Assembly: GCA_013331535.1 (NCBI GenBank)
Contig: DUGF01000054.1
Location: forward strand, 6,987 to 17,813
Origin: Microcaldota archaeon
GTDB taxonomy: Archaea; Micrarchaeota; Micrarchaeia; Anstonellales; Bilamarchaeaceae
Length of the DNA: 10,827 bases
Reading direction: 5' to 3'
In this document: piece after piece, positions 1 to 6,942 of the stretch
Layout of the letters: each line of letters starts with the position of its first letter
How positions within the stretch are numbered: position 1 is the first letter of the stretch
Translations under genes and position numbers: made by a program
The notes under the pieces: model-generated
What the model saw: the letters and a program-made list of their open reading frames with translations, nothing else
Told to the model about the DNA's origin: nothing
Database searches by the model: none

Positions 1-1043
1 CTTTTTGTATCATAAGGAATTGTATTCCTGTTGCAGACTATTCCGGCTTCTTCTAACGCGAATTGCGCTTCTTTTCCGGTTATTCCCTTTGCTGTAAGGT
101 CTGCAAGGATGAGATGTGTGTCCGTACCGCCCGATACGAGCCTGAGCCCATTTGCCACAAGCTCATCGGCAAGCACGTTCGCATTCTTTACTACCTGCGT
201 GGCGTATTCCTTGAACGAAGGCTGCAATGCCTCATAAAAGCAAACTGCCTTTCCTGCAATCGCGTTTTCAATTGGCCCGCCCTGCAATCCCGGGAACACA
301 GATTTATCTATTTTTTCCGCATGCTCTTTTTTGCATAGTATCATTGCCCCGCGCGGACCTCTCAAAGTCTTGTGCGTGGTTGTCATGATGATATCAGCGT
401 AGGGAACAGGAGAAGGAATAACCTCGCCTGCAACTAACCCTGCAAAGTGTGACATATCGCAAAGCATTATTGCTCCTATTTCATCGCATATTTCCCTGAA
501 TTGCTTGAAATCGATTATTCTTGGATATGCCGTGTAACCGCAGATAACAAGTTTTGGCTTTTCTTCATGTGCGCGCTTTCGTACTTCATCATAATTGAGC
601 ATTTCTGTCTGCTTATCAACCGTATATGCAACCGGCTTGTAAACCCTTCCAGAAAAATTAACCGGTGAACCGTGTGTTAAATGCCCGCCCTGTGAAAGCT
701 CAAGACCCATAAATTTATCCCCGGGATTAAGAAATGCGAGGAAAATCGCCATGTTCGCCGGTGCGCCTGCGTGTGGCTGAACGTTTGCATGCTCTGCTCC
801 AAACAGCTGCTTTGCACGCTCTATTGCAAGGGATTCCACAGAGTCAACGCATTTGTTTCCCGCGTAATACCGTTTGCCCGGGTATCCTTCCGCGTACTTA
901 TTGGTTAGCACAGAGCCTGTTGCTTCCATAACCGCCTTGCTGGCATAATTCTCAGAAGCTATCATGGCAAGCGTTTTTTCCTGCCTTTGCAGCTCATCCT
1001 CAATCAGTCCAAACACTATTGGGTCTGTTTCTTTGAGAGACAT
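1..1043 (-). CDS. glyA: Serine hydroxymethyltransferase, C-terminal end cut by the window edge
   Basis: A PLP-dependent enzyme that interconverts serine and glycine and charges tetrahydrofolate (or an archaeal pterin) with a one-carbon unit in the cytoplasm. The minus-strand frame from the ATG at 1043 reads 347 residues without a stop and leaves the window at base 1. The family is usually about 410-430 residues, so the last 65-80 are missing. Visible family signatures are the N-terminal IASENYAS (28-35), [12 protein letters not shown] (49-60), the glycine-rich [14 protein letters not shown] (119-132), [10 protein letters not shown] (194-203, with the cofactor-contacting Asp196 and His199) and [12 protein letters not shown] (221-232), where Lys225 should form the Schiff base. 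One small deviation is ELSQGGH, where the family usually has a His in place of the Gln. The ATG matches the usual N-terminus. A TATA box lies about 38 bases upstream, giving a very short leader. The ThyX-like gene upstream may use the same one-carbon pool, which is inference from proximity. Confidence 0.97.
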   Translation of the reverse strand, partial: MSLKETDPIVFGLIEDELQRQEKTLAMIASENYASKAVMEATGSVLTNKYAEGYPGKRYYAGNKCVDSVESLAIERAKQLFGAEHANVQPHAGAPANMAIFLAFLNPGDKFMGLELSQGGHLTHGSPVNFSGRVYKPVAYTVDKQTEMLNYDEVRKRAHEEKPKLVICGYTAYPRIIDFKQFREICDEIGAIMLCDMSHFAGLVAGEVIPSPVPYADIIMTTTHKTLRGPRGAMILCKKEHAEKIDKSVFPGLQGGPIENAIAGKAVCFYEALQPSFKEYATQVVKNANVLADELVANGLRLVSGGTDTHLILADLTAKGITGKEAQFALEEAGIVCNRNTIPYDTK

Positions 1044-1075
1044 AAAGAACACGTTAATTGCTATTGCACTCGCAT

Positions 1076-1097
1076 GTTTTTATAGTTTTGTATAAAA
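1076..1097 (-). promoter_or_regulatory. Probable TATA box of glyA
   Basis: Read on the minus strand this stretch contains TTTTTATAC followed by CTATAAAAAC. Either is an archaeal TATA-box match. With the usual 22-27 base spacing, transcription would begin about 10-20 bases before the glyA ATG at 1043. No purine-rich ribosome binding site is visible, consistent with a short leader. The call rests on sequence match and distance only. Confidence 0.5.
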
Positions 1098-1099
1098 AC

Positions 1100-1141
1100 G
1101 CGGCTGCTGACTTCTGGATACTGGCTGCTAGCTACTGGCAC
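1100..1141 (+). repeat. Degenerate 7-base-period repeat tract (A)
   Basis: Six consecutive heptads in phase on the plus strand: GCGGCTG, CTGACTT, CTGGATA, CTGGCTG, CTAGCTA, CTGGCAC. Consensus is about YTRGCTR. The tract is the inverted partner of the tract at 1184-1218: about 14 of 15 bases around 1125-1138 are complementary to 1200-1216. It lies between the glyA promoter and the 3' end of the Cys-rich gene. It codes for nothing recognisable. Confidence 0.75.
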
Positions 1142-1151
1142 GAATTTTGAG

Positions 1152-1190
1152 TCTGGAAGTCCCACGTCTTGGGTTTCGGTCGTGGCCAGA
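1152..1190. other. Imperfect hairpin nested between the two heptad tracts
   Basis: TCTGG (1152-1156) plus CCACG (1162-1166) pair with CGTGG (1181-1185) plus CCAGA (1186-1190). This gives a ten-pair stem with a five-base bulge on the left side and a 14-base loop. It sits inside the larger inverted repeat formed by the flanking heptad tracts, so the whole spacer 1100-1218 could fold into one long hairpin. It lies downstream of the Cys-rich gene on the minus strand and could shape its 3' end. No T-run typical of archaeal termination is evident beside it. Confidence 0.5.
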
Positions 1191-1218
1191 AGCCAGAACC
1201 TAGTAGCTAGAAGCTAAT
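1184..1218 (-). repeat. Degenerate 7-base-period repeat tract (B), 3' of the Cys-rich gene
   Basis: Five heptads in phase; read on the minus strand, the sense of the upstream gene, they are ATTAGCT, TCTAGCT, ACTAGGT, TCTGGCT, TCTGGCC. The tract starts about 14 bases after the stop codon of the gene at 1233-2900. In gene sense it has the same polarity as the tracts following the stops at 8938 and 10724. Confidence 0.75.
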
Positions 1219-1232
1219 TTCAAAGCTAACAA

Positions 1233-2900
1233 TTATTCATCCCCGCTCTGGAAGATATTATCGAGTAATGTTCCTGTATTTATTCTCCAGGACTTAAGGA
1301 AGGTTGGAACACCGTTTTCCGTTTCGATTCCGGATGCAAGCAAAAACTCGCGGAGTTTGGTTTTCTTAAGGGCACCGGATTTATCCCCGGCCGTACTCGC
1401 AGAACCGCCTTTGCATGCACCGTTAGTGCATACAGAACCACCAGAGCATTTGGTTTTCAGAATCATAAGATTTCCATTGCTGCTGCAGTAAATTTCATTA
1501 ATATTAATAGTTCCTTCTAGGGAACACGAATCTTCTTTTGATTTTGATTCGGAAGTGCCATTAGAATAGGTCGTAGTCGAAGTTGCTGCGCCTTTTATGG
1601 ACGTCTTCTTGCCACCGTCAGAATCAACGCATTTTGTAGATATGAATTCATTCTTCCAGCACGCGCCATCCTTGCAGGTTGCCGGGCATTTTGTTGGAGT
1701 ATATATCCAATCGCTTCCGTCTTTCTTACATTCTCCTTCATTCACCGTGTATGGATCAACACAACTGTCACTTGCAGATGCCTTGACGCTTCCATCTGCG
1801 TTATAGATTGTTGTTGTTCCTTTTTTGTTTTTATCACCCCAACCATCCGTATCAACACAGGTCGTTTTAGTGGAAACAGAAACGTCTACTGCAACAAGTG
1901 GAACTGATTTTGGCACAGATGATGACATTGATTTTTTTACACAGGCACCGTCAGAACATTTATAACCCGACGGACAAGTGAATTTTTCAGAGGAAAGGAC
2001 TTTATCAGAATAACAATAGATTTCATTCAAAAATCCATCATCATTGCATGAATCTGTGGAAGTAGTAACACCTGGTATCGTTGCGGTTCCTTTTTTATAA
2101 TATTTCTTGCCGCCGTCGCTATCTGTGCATTTGGTACTTTCCTCTTTCTTTACACAAGCGCCATCCTTGCATAATTTTCCTTCCCCACATTCCTGATTTG
2201 CAGAATCAGGCAAATCCTTATCGTCGTCGGAACACCGGAAATCTATTGCTTTCGTTTCGGATAGGCAATAATCCTCCATCAGATATTCTTTTCCGTTTGA
2301 ATATGCTCCGCTTACCTTTCCCTTAACATCAAAATTATCTGCACCATCCGAATCCGTACAGGTCTGTGCAACACAAGCTCCAGATTTGCATGTCTTTCCT
2401 TCATCGCATGAAATTTTTGTGGATTGGTATCCGGTGGGAGTGCAGATATATTCGTTTAGGGTTCCATCAAGACTGCAAATATCACTATATGAATACGGTG
2501 TTTCATCTAAAGCTGTTCCAGACACAGTTCCTTTTTTATCAAGATTAACCCCCCCATCACTATCTGTGCATGTCGCTTTCGGCTCTTCTTTGGGTTCTTC
2601 CTGTACGCACGCGCCCTTCTTGCAGACCTTTCCATCAGTGCATTTCCACACAGCGGATGCAAAGCCAGATGGCTTGCACACAAACTCTACGACCTTGTCG
2701 TTGCTGTCGCTCTTGCAGAAATCTTCATATGAATATTCTGTCCCGTTCGTCAGGACTCCAGTTATGGTTCCTTTTTTGCTAAGGCTTTGACCACCATCAG
2801 AATCAGTGCATTTGGCAAAAGCTGAAAATCCTACACCAAAAAGAAATACCAAAATAAGAAATCCAAATAACCATCCTGAAAATGCGCGGTTTGATACCAT
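1233..2900 (-). CDS. Exported protein with six CTDSDGG-type cysteine repeats
   Basis: Function unknown. From the ATG at 2900 the protein has 555 residues. It opens with a Sec-type signal peptide: an arginine-containing start, then a hydrophobic stretch ending in SAFA before Lys-Cys. The mature part is six tandem repeats of about 65-90 residues. Each opens with C-(T/V)-D-(S/T)-D-G, has a KG one to two turns later, and ends in a (D/N/S)GAC motif. Each repeat has exactly six cysteines, 36 in all, suggesting three disulfides per repeat outside the cell. The DxDG stretch resembles calcium-binding loops, which is inference. The last 60 residues lack cysteines and show no membrane anchor or sorting motif. 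Similar repeats occur in surface proteins of DPANN archaea. A GTG at 2909 in frame is an alternative start. I prefer 2900 because GTGAG lies just upstream of it and the hydrophobic segment follows directly. Confidence 0.88.
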   Translation of the reverse strand: MVSNRAFSGWLFGFLILVFLFGVGFSAFAKCTDSDGGQSLSKKGTITGVLTNGTEYSYEDFCKSDSNDKVVEFVCKPSGFASAVWKCTDGKVCKKGACVQEEPKEEPKATCTDSDGGVNLDKKGTVSGTALDETPYSYSDICSLDGTLNEYICTPTGYQSTKISCDEGKTCKSGACVAQTCTDSDGADNFDVKGKVSGAYSNGKEYLMEDYCLSETKAIDFRCSDDDKDLPDSANQECGEGKLCKDGACVKKEESTKCTDSDGGKKYYKKGTATIPGVTTSTDSCNDDGFLNEIYCYSDKVLSSEKFTCPSGYKCSDGACVKKSMSSSVPKSVPLVAVDVSVSTKTTCVDTDGWGDKNKKGTTTIYNADGSVKASASDSCVDPYTVNEGECKKDGSDWIYTPTKCPATCKDGACWKNEFISTKCVDSDGGKKTSIKGAATSTTTYSNGTSESKSKEDSCSLEGTININEIYCSSNGNLMILKTKCSGGSVCTNGACKGGSASTAGDKSGALKKTKLREFLLASGIETENGVPTFLKSWRINTGTLLDNIFQSGDE

Positions 2901-2925
2901 AAAACTCACAAGATAAATGCGCAGT

Positions 2926-2942
2926 GCTGGTATAAAAGCTTA
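2926..2942 (-). promoter_or_regulatory. Probable TATA box of the Cys-rich repeat gene
   Basis: The minus strand reads AGCTTTTATACCAGC here. Its centre is about 25-32 bases upstream of both possible starts (GTG 2909, ATG 2900), so the transcript would be leaderless or nearly so. The box lies between this gene and the end of the ThyX-like gene, implying that the two are transcribed separately. Confidence 0.55.
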
Positions 2943-2981
2943 ATGCAAGTCCGTAACTCTGCTCATGAAATATGTTTTCTC

Positions 2982-4628
2982 TTAATCCCCGTATTTCTTC
3001 TTTACTTCTTCAATCCTCTTGTCAATGCTCTTTTCCGCCTCAAGGCGCTCGAGCTCATATTCACTCATATCCACGAATTTCATATGAGCGGAAAGATTTG
3101 GATGGACGCGCTTGATTTCAAGGTAAATCTGCTGGGCAATTCTTCTGTAGTCTATATGCCCCTGAGGCATGCTTCTCAATTCGCAGAAATGATATGCTTC
3201 CCTTAGATTCATTGAAACATACCATCTGATTTTGTATGCAAGCGGAACAACATATTGCGCCTCGTGCGGGAATTTCGCCTCGATTTCATTGAATGTGGAT
3301 TTTGCGGTTTCCATTGCATCGCGGAATTCATTCTCGAAACCAAACTCAGTTATTTCAGGAGGAAGATCATATCCGTGATGCGTTGAAAGAAGCTGGCGCT
3401 CCTGAGTCAGAACGCGCTGGCGGTGCAAATCGCGGTACATCCCGTAGTTTCCCAGAATATCAAATGTGTAATTAATATTTTCAAATGCCCTTCCAGGCCT
3501 GTGCCTTCGATTGGAGCGACGGGAGCAATATTCATCGATTATTTTTTTTCTTTGTTCCGTATTCATAGATTCAACCTTGCCGAGGATTACTTCAAGGGAA
3601 AGATGAGAATGCTGATATAATATAGCTGCGACTGCCTTCTTTTCCGAGATTTCATTTGTATCGTAATGAATGAGCGTAACTGGATTAGCTGGAGCAAACG
3701 CATCTGTACTGCCGACAACATCTCTTGCGATAGCGCTTATCGCGTTCTCTGTTTCCGAAATATAATTTTGCTGAATCTTCCCGTACTGGTCATTCGCCCT
3801 TTTAACGAATGACGGAATCACCTTGGAAAGCTCTTCGTGCATTTCCATTGCAATGTGTCTTATTTCCGCCAGCGGATGCGCATACATTTTCATTATTAGA
3901 TATTCAAATGCCCGCCCATTTCCAAAAAGACCGAGATTGGTTATGGTTCCTGCCGGAAGGATTCCACGAAGAACGTCGCAGGTTTTGGCACGCACAGTGG
4001 AAGTATATGCCCGATCGCTGACCCCGTCAGCTTTTGGATATTTTCGTTGAATGTGTTCCGAAATTTTCGGGATAAGCACGGAATAAGTATCAAAAAGTCC
4101 GGTTGCAGTTCTTTTATATAAATCCGAAAACCCGCCGCCATCACCTGTACAAAGTGTTGGCTCGTCAAGATAAAGATAATGACCATTTGCATCCTTCTGG
4201 TCGAAATAGACGTAGCGAGTTGATTTTTCCAATGGAGAAATTCCAATTCTCGCGTCTTCTATTACCTTTGAAGCGATTATTGAAACATTTTCAATTGCAA
4301 TGTGCGCTCCTGCGAGTTCTGCAACGCTATCATCCCCGAATCCGACAAGAACGCGATCATAAAATTCCTCTGCCTTTTTTATTGCAACAAGCTCATCTGT
4401 TCCGCACTTCGCCATGTCGTAATTGACTATTTCGTGAAAACCTGTTTCCGGCTTGTTGATGAACTCGTCAAACAAAACGCGCCTGAGGCTTTTCTGGCTT
4501 CTGCTGTATCGTGAAAAAAGCGCGCCCATCACCACTTCCGGGAGATTCTTGAGGGCAAAAATTGATTTGTCAGTGTTTGTCATGAATCTTGATAGGATTG
4601 TTTTCTCTTGTTCGGTGAAAGAGTCCAT
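2982..4628 (-). CDS. Two-domain ThyX-like protein (flavin-dependent thymidylate synthase family)
   Basis: A protein of 548 residues from the ATG at 4628, about twice the length of classical ThyX (210-260). It fits the long family annotated as FAD-dependent thymidylate synthase, with two Thy1-like halves. The first half contains VGFGDDSVAELAGAHIAIE and then DARIGISPLEKSTRYVYF, matching the place of the ThyX signature RHR-x7-S. Only the third Arg and a Ser one position late survive. The second half contains NYGMYRDLHRQRVLTQERQL, where a His of the RHR core is Gln, plus a separate RHRPGRAFEN. Reductive methylation of dUMP is therefore a family-based guess; activity with these motifs is uncertain. 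The start at 4628 is preferred over 4655 because GGTG lies six bases before it. A TATA-like stretch around 4690 would give a leader of about 35 bases. The gene diverges from the lipoprotein gene. Confidence 0.82.
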   Translation of the reverse strand: MDSFTEQEKTILSRFMTNTDKSIFALKNLPEVVMGALFSRYSRSQKSLRRVLFDEFINKPETGFHEIVNYDMAKCGTDELVAIKKAEEFYDRVLVGFGDDSVAELAGAHIAIENVSIIASKVIEDARIGISPLEKSTRYVYFDQKDANGHYLYLDEPTLCTGDGGGFSDLYKRTATGLFDTYSVLIPKISEHIQRKYPKADGVSDRAYTSTVRAKTCDVLRGILPAGTITNLGLFGNGRAFEYLIMKMYAHPLAEIRHIAMEMHEELSKVIPSFVKRANDQYGKIQQNYISETENAISAIARDVVGSTDAFAPANPVTLIHYDTNEISEKKAVAAILYQHSHLSLEVILGKVESMNTEQRKKIIDEYCSRRSNRRHRPGRAFENINYTFDILGNYGMYRDLHRQRVLTQERQLLSTHHGYDLPPEITEFGFENEFRDAMETAKSTFNEIEAKFPHEAQYVVPLAYKIRWYVSMNLREAYHFCELRSMPQGHIDYRRIAQQIYLEIKRVHPNLSAHMKFVDMSEYELERLEAEKSIDKRIEEVKKKYGD

Positions 4629-4680
4629 AATTAGCACCGTATGTATAGCGAGCATTTGGTTTTAAAATCTGAGTGGGGCA

Positions 4681-4700
4681 AAATAAAATATAGTTTATAC
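4681..4700. promoter_or_regulatory. A/T-rich divergent promoter region
   Basis: The plus strand reads AAATAAAATATAGTTTATAC. On the minus strand GTATAAACTATATTTT is a good TATA match 35-65 bases upstream of the two possible ThyX-like starts. On the plus strand AATATAG and TTTATAC could start a transcript at about 4712-4725, entering the structured region that follows. Which direction is used cannot be decided from the sequence. Confidence 0.5.
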
Positions 4701-4920
4701 GCCGAGTTCAGTTTGAAACTGCTGTTTCAAATCACTCGGCATGCATCATACTTATGCCGAGTTCGCATACTAATATGGCGAAAAACCTGGTAGTGCGTCG
4801 GTCTTGAATGAAATATTTTTCAAGTTAACCGATTCCCCTGTGGATTGTAGGTTCAAAAGCATTGAAAGGCTGGAGCTTTTCAAAATTTGCCAGCAATGCT
4901 GTCAATCCTGCACTCGGCGT
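4699..4920 (+). ncRNA. Candidate structured RNA of unknown family
   Basis: The spacer contains several helices that nest consistently. A local hairpin pairs GCCGAGT (4701-4707) with ACTCGGC (4734-4740) and TTTGAAAC (4712-4719) with GTTTCAAA (4724-4731), around loop TGCT. A second copy, ATGCCGAGT (4754-4762), pairs with ACTCGGCGT (4912-4920) and would close a domain of about 165 bases. Inside it are TCGGT-CTTGAA (4798-4808) with TTCAAG-(TTA)-ACCGA (4819-4832), GGATTG (4842-4847) with CAATCC (4903-4908), AGCATTG (4858-4864) with CAATGCT (4894-4900), and CTGG (4870-4873) with CCAG (4890-4893). A T-rich run follows directly. The first left arm (4699-4707) is also fully complementary to the far right arm, so alternative folds exist. 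I see no conserved motifs of SRP RNA, RNase P RNA or tRNA. It could instead be a long 5' leader of the lipoprotein gene or a palindromic mobile remnant. Confidence 0.5.
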
Positions 4921-4937
4921 TTTGTTTTTTATTTTTA
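4920..4937 (+). terminator. T-rich run after the structured region
   Basis: Fifteen of about eighteen bases are T (TTTTGTTTTTTATTTTT), immediately after the closing stem. Oligo-T runs terminate archaeal transcription, so this would end the candidate RNA. The A/T content could equally contribute to a promoter for the lipoprotein gene, whose start lies 33 bases on. Confidence 0.5.
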
Positions 4938-4969
4938 AGAGTAGTAGTTGAACAATTTGCGGTGTATAT

Positions 4970-6016
4970 ATGAAATTTAGAAATATTTTGTTTTCATCGG
5001 TTATTTTGATTATATTACTAATTGCCGGATGCACCCAATCGGAAAAAAAAGAGGGTGGGAATACTAAAATTACTGAAACAGTAAAAAACATTCCGACTAC
5101 AACCAGTGAAACACTTGCTCCCCCTCCAAAAACACTGCGCGGTTTCAGTCTTTCACCTAAAAGCTTTGAATCCGCGGATTTCAAGGAATTTCTGGAAAAA
5201 GTAAAGGCAGGTGGCAGCGCGTTGGCCTGGTCAGGAGATTGGAAACAACTGGAATCCAATGACAATGGAGCGAAGGTCATCTCAGAGCTTTGCCCGCAAT
5301 ATGGTTGCGAGCCGATTGGAATTGTCCAATTTTTTACCCAAACTGATGGAGAACTCCTTCGTCCGTTAAGTGCGGAAACAAAACAAAAATACAAAGAAAG
5401 CGCAGTTGAATTTGCCAAGAAATACAAACCAGAATATTTCGGAATAGGAATAGAATTAAACATTCTCTATGAAAAATCACCCGCAGATTTTGATGAATTC
5501 GTTACCTTCTACGCAGAAGTTTACGATGCGATTAAAACTGCTTCCCCAGGAACCAAGGTCTTTACCATATTCCAGCTTGAAAAAATGAAAGGTCTTGGTG
5601 GCGGATTGTTTGGAGGAGAAAATAATCCGGCAAACGCGCAATGGGATATTCTTAACAAGTTTAAAAAATCAGATATAATTGCATTTACTACCTACCCGGG
5701 ATTGATATATCCGAATCCCTCGGAAATTCCAGCAGATTATTATTCTGAAATAAAATCCCATACTACAAAACCAATCGCATTCACTGAAATAGGATGGCAT
5801 AGCGCAGCAAGCCCTAAAGGCTGGGAAAGCAGCGAAAGCGAGCAAGCGGAATTCGTTAAGATATTTTTTAACCGCACAACCGGATTGAATAGTGAATTCA
5901 TTGTATGGAGCTTCTTATATGACCAGAAAACGATTGAGCCATTCAACAGCATGGGTTTATACGGCACTGATGGAAACGCAAAAACTGCATGGGCGGAATG
6001 GCTCAGCGCAAAGTGA
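4970..6016 (+). CDS. Lipoprotein with a glycoside-hydrolase-like (beta/alpha)8 barrel
   Basis: A 348-residue exported protein. Residues 1-21 form a lipoprotein signal with hydrophobic core and lipobox LIAGC, so Cys21 should be lipid-anchored on the outer face of the membrane. A Thr/Lys/Glu-rich linker (22-55) follows, then a globular domain. YFGIGIELN (157-164) and AFTEIGWHSA (270-279) have the form of the strand-4 acid/base and strand-7 nucleophile of clan GH-A glycosidases. The candidates are Glu162 and Glu273, with Trp276 after the second and EFIVWSFLYD (309-318) resembling strand 8. The substrate cannot be named; arabinogalactan-type hydrolases are one possibility. GGTG at 4961-4964, five bases before the ATG, supports the start. 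The stop overlaps the ribosome binding site of the ThiI gene, so the two are probably co-transcribed although functionally unrelated. Confidence 0.75.
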   Translation: MKFRNILFSSVILIILLIAGCTQSEKKEGGNTKITETVKNIPTTTSETLAPPPKTLRGFSLSPKSFESADFKEFLEKVKAGGSALAWSGDWKQLESNDNGAKVISELCPQYGCEPIGIVQFFTQTDGELLRPLSAETKQKYKESAVEFAKKYKPEYFGIGIELNILYEKSPADFDEFVTFYAEVYDAIKTASPGTKVFTIFQLEKMKGLGGGLFGGENNPANAQWDILNKFKKSDIIAFTTYPGLIYPNPSEIPADYYSEIKSHTTKPIAFTEIGWHSAASPKGWESSESEQAEFVKIFFNRTTGLNSEFIVWSFLYDQKTIEPFNSMGLYGTDGNAKTAWAEWLSAK

Positions 6017-6022
6017 TCTTAT

Positions 6023-6919
6023 ATGAATAGCGGACGTACAAAGCCTCTTTTTGTTATCCATTTCGGAGAAATAGGCCTTAAGGGAAACAATCGCCCGGAC
6101 TTCGAAGCAAGATTAGTGGAGAATATAAGAAAAAGTCTTGTTGGAGAAGATTTTGAAAAAATCTTTAGAACTGAAAGCCGCATCATTCTTTACACAAATG
6201 AAAAATCAGATCTTGCGCGTATTGCGGAAAAACTTCAAAAAATATTCGGAATTGAATGGTTTGCCCTTGCACATGAAACTGATGCTGAAATTGAGAATAT
6301 AAAAAAGGCTGCGTGGGGATTACGAGATAACATTCGCGGAACAGTAAAGGTTGATACAAGCCGCTCTGACAAAAGATTTCCAATGAAATCAATGGAGGTT
6401 AACAAAGTTGTAGGAGAGGTTTTCCACGAAAGCGGCAAATACAAAATTGATGTTAAAACTCCTGAAACAGTTATCGGAATAGAAATTTTGAACAAAATCG
6501 CATTAATCTATTTTAACAAAATTCGCGGGGTTGGCGGATTACCTGTAGGATGCACAGGAAAAGTCGTCTGCCTTCTTTCTGGGGGCATTGATTCTCCAGT
6601 TGCGGCATGGATGATGATGAAACGGGGATGTATTGTTGAATTCGTTCATGCGTATGCACAGGCGAATGTGGATGAAGTGAAGAATTCAAAGATGGCGGAC
6701 CTTATCGCGGTTCTCAAACAATATAATTGCGGCTCAAAAATGAAACTGCACGCGATTCCTTATTCCGCATTTTACGGAGCATCGTTCTCAATGCCGCATA
6801 AAAAAGAACTTGTTTTATTCCGCAGATTTTTATTGAAGGTAGCGAACAGGATTGCAGCACAAAATTTCATAAATTTTGTGCGCATTGGAAATTCGATAGA
6901 ATTTACAATACAAAAATAA
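6023..6919 (+). CDS. thiI: ThiI-type tRNA sulfurtransferase, shortened at the C-terminus
   Basis: ThiI adenylates tRNA uridine 8 and transfers sulfur to make 4-thiouridine. Residues 1-60 (HFGEIGLKGNNR at 13-24) are the N-terminal ferredoxin-like part, about 65-170 the THUMP RNA-binding domain, and the PP-loop ATPase domain follows with its P-loop SGGIDSP at 186-192. ThiI without a rhodanese domain is usually about 380-400 residues; this frame stops at 298. Similarity is clear to RRFLLKVANRIAAQ (267-280). Where the family has the conserved ALVTGESLGQVASQ, this protein reads FVRIGNSIEFTIQ, and then it ends. The 23 bases before the Rrp41 start leave no room for the missing part. A perfect hairpin (6857-6881) covers residues 279-287, at the break. 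The product may be inactive, making this a pseudogene, or it may be a reduced form. GTGATC, overlapping the previous stop, supports the start. Confidence 0.85.
   Translation: MNSGRTKPLFVIHFGEIGLKGNNRPDFEARLVENIRKSLVGEDFEKIFRTESRIILYTNEKSDLARIAEKLQKIFGIEWFALAHETDAEIENIKKAAWGLRDNIRGTVKVDTSRSDKRFPMKSMEVNKVVGEVFHESGKYKIDVKTPETVIGIEILNKIALIYFNKIRGVGGLPVGCTGKVVCLLSGGIDSPVAAWMMMKRGCIVEFVHAYAQANVDEVKNSKMADLIAVLKQYNCGSKMKLHAIPYSAFYGASFSMPHKKELVLFRRFLLKVANRIAAQNFINFVRIGNSIEFTIQK
6857..6881. repeat. Perfect 11-bp inverted repeat at the end of thiI homology
   Basis: GCACAAAATTT, a three-base spacer CAT, then AAATTTTGTGC. With one bulged A the pairing extends three more bases on each side (TGC/GCA). It lies inside the coding frame of the shortened thiI, exactly where similarity to the family degrades. 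It may be a deletion scar, a terminator-like stem ending the upstream unit before the exosome genes, or an assembly artefact. Confidence 0.8.
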
Positions 6920-6942
6920 AACTAATGTTTGAAGGTGAACAC

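Noticed and set aside
31..931. Short plus-strand frames opposite glyA
   Set aside because: All are antisense shadows of the clear serine hydroxymethyltransferase reading frame.
2386..2790. Plus-strand frame of 134 codons inside the Cys-rich gene
   Set aside because: It is the antisense shadow of the repetitive, cysteine-rich minus-strand gene and resembles nothing by itself.
4699..4920. tRNA, SRP RNA or RNase P RNA in the divergent spacer
   Set aside because: GGTTCAAAAGC near 4850 only superficially resembles a T-arm and no acceptor, anticodon and T stems line up. The conserved SRP helix 8 and RNase P core sequences are not visible.
4825..5463. Open minus-strand frame of 212 codons opposite the lipoprotein gene
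   Set aside because: It runs antisense through the lipoprotein coding region and on into the structured spacer, has no ribosome binding site and matches no family, whereas the plus strand encodes a signal peptide, lipobox and conserved glutamates.
6925..6942. Upstream ATG of rrp41 at 6925
   Set aside because: It would place the AAGGTGA ribosome binding site inside the coding region; the ATG at 6943 has that site at normal distance and gives the usual protein length.
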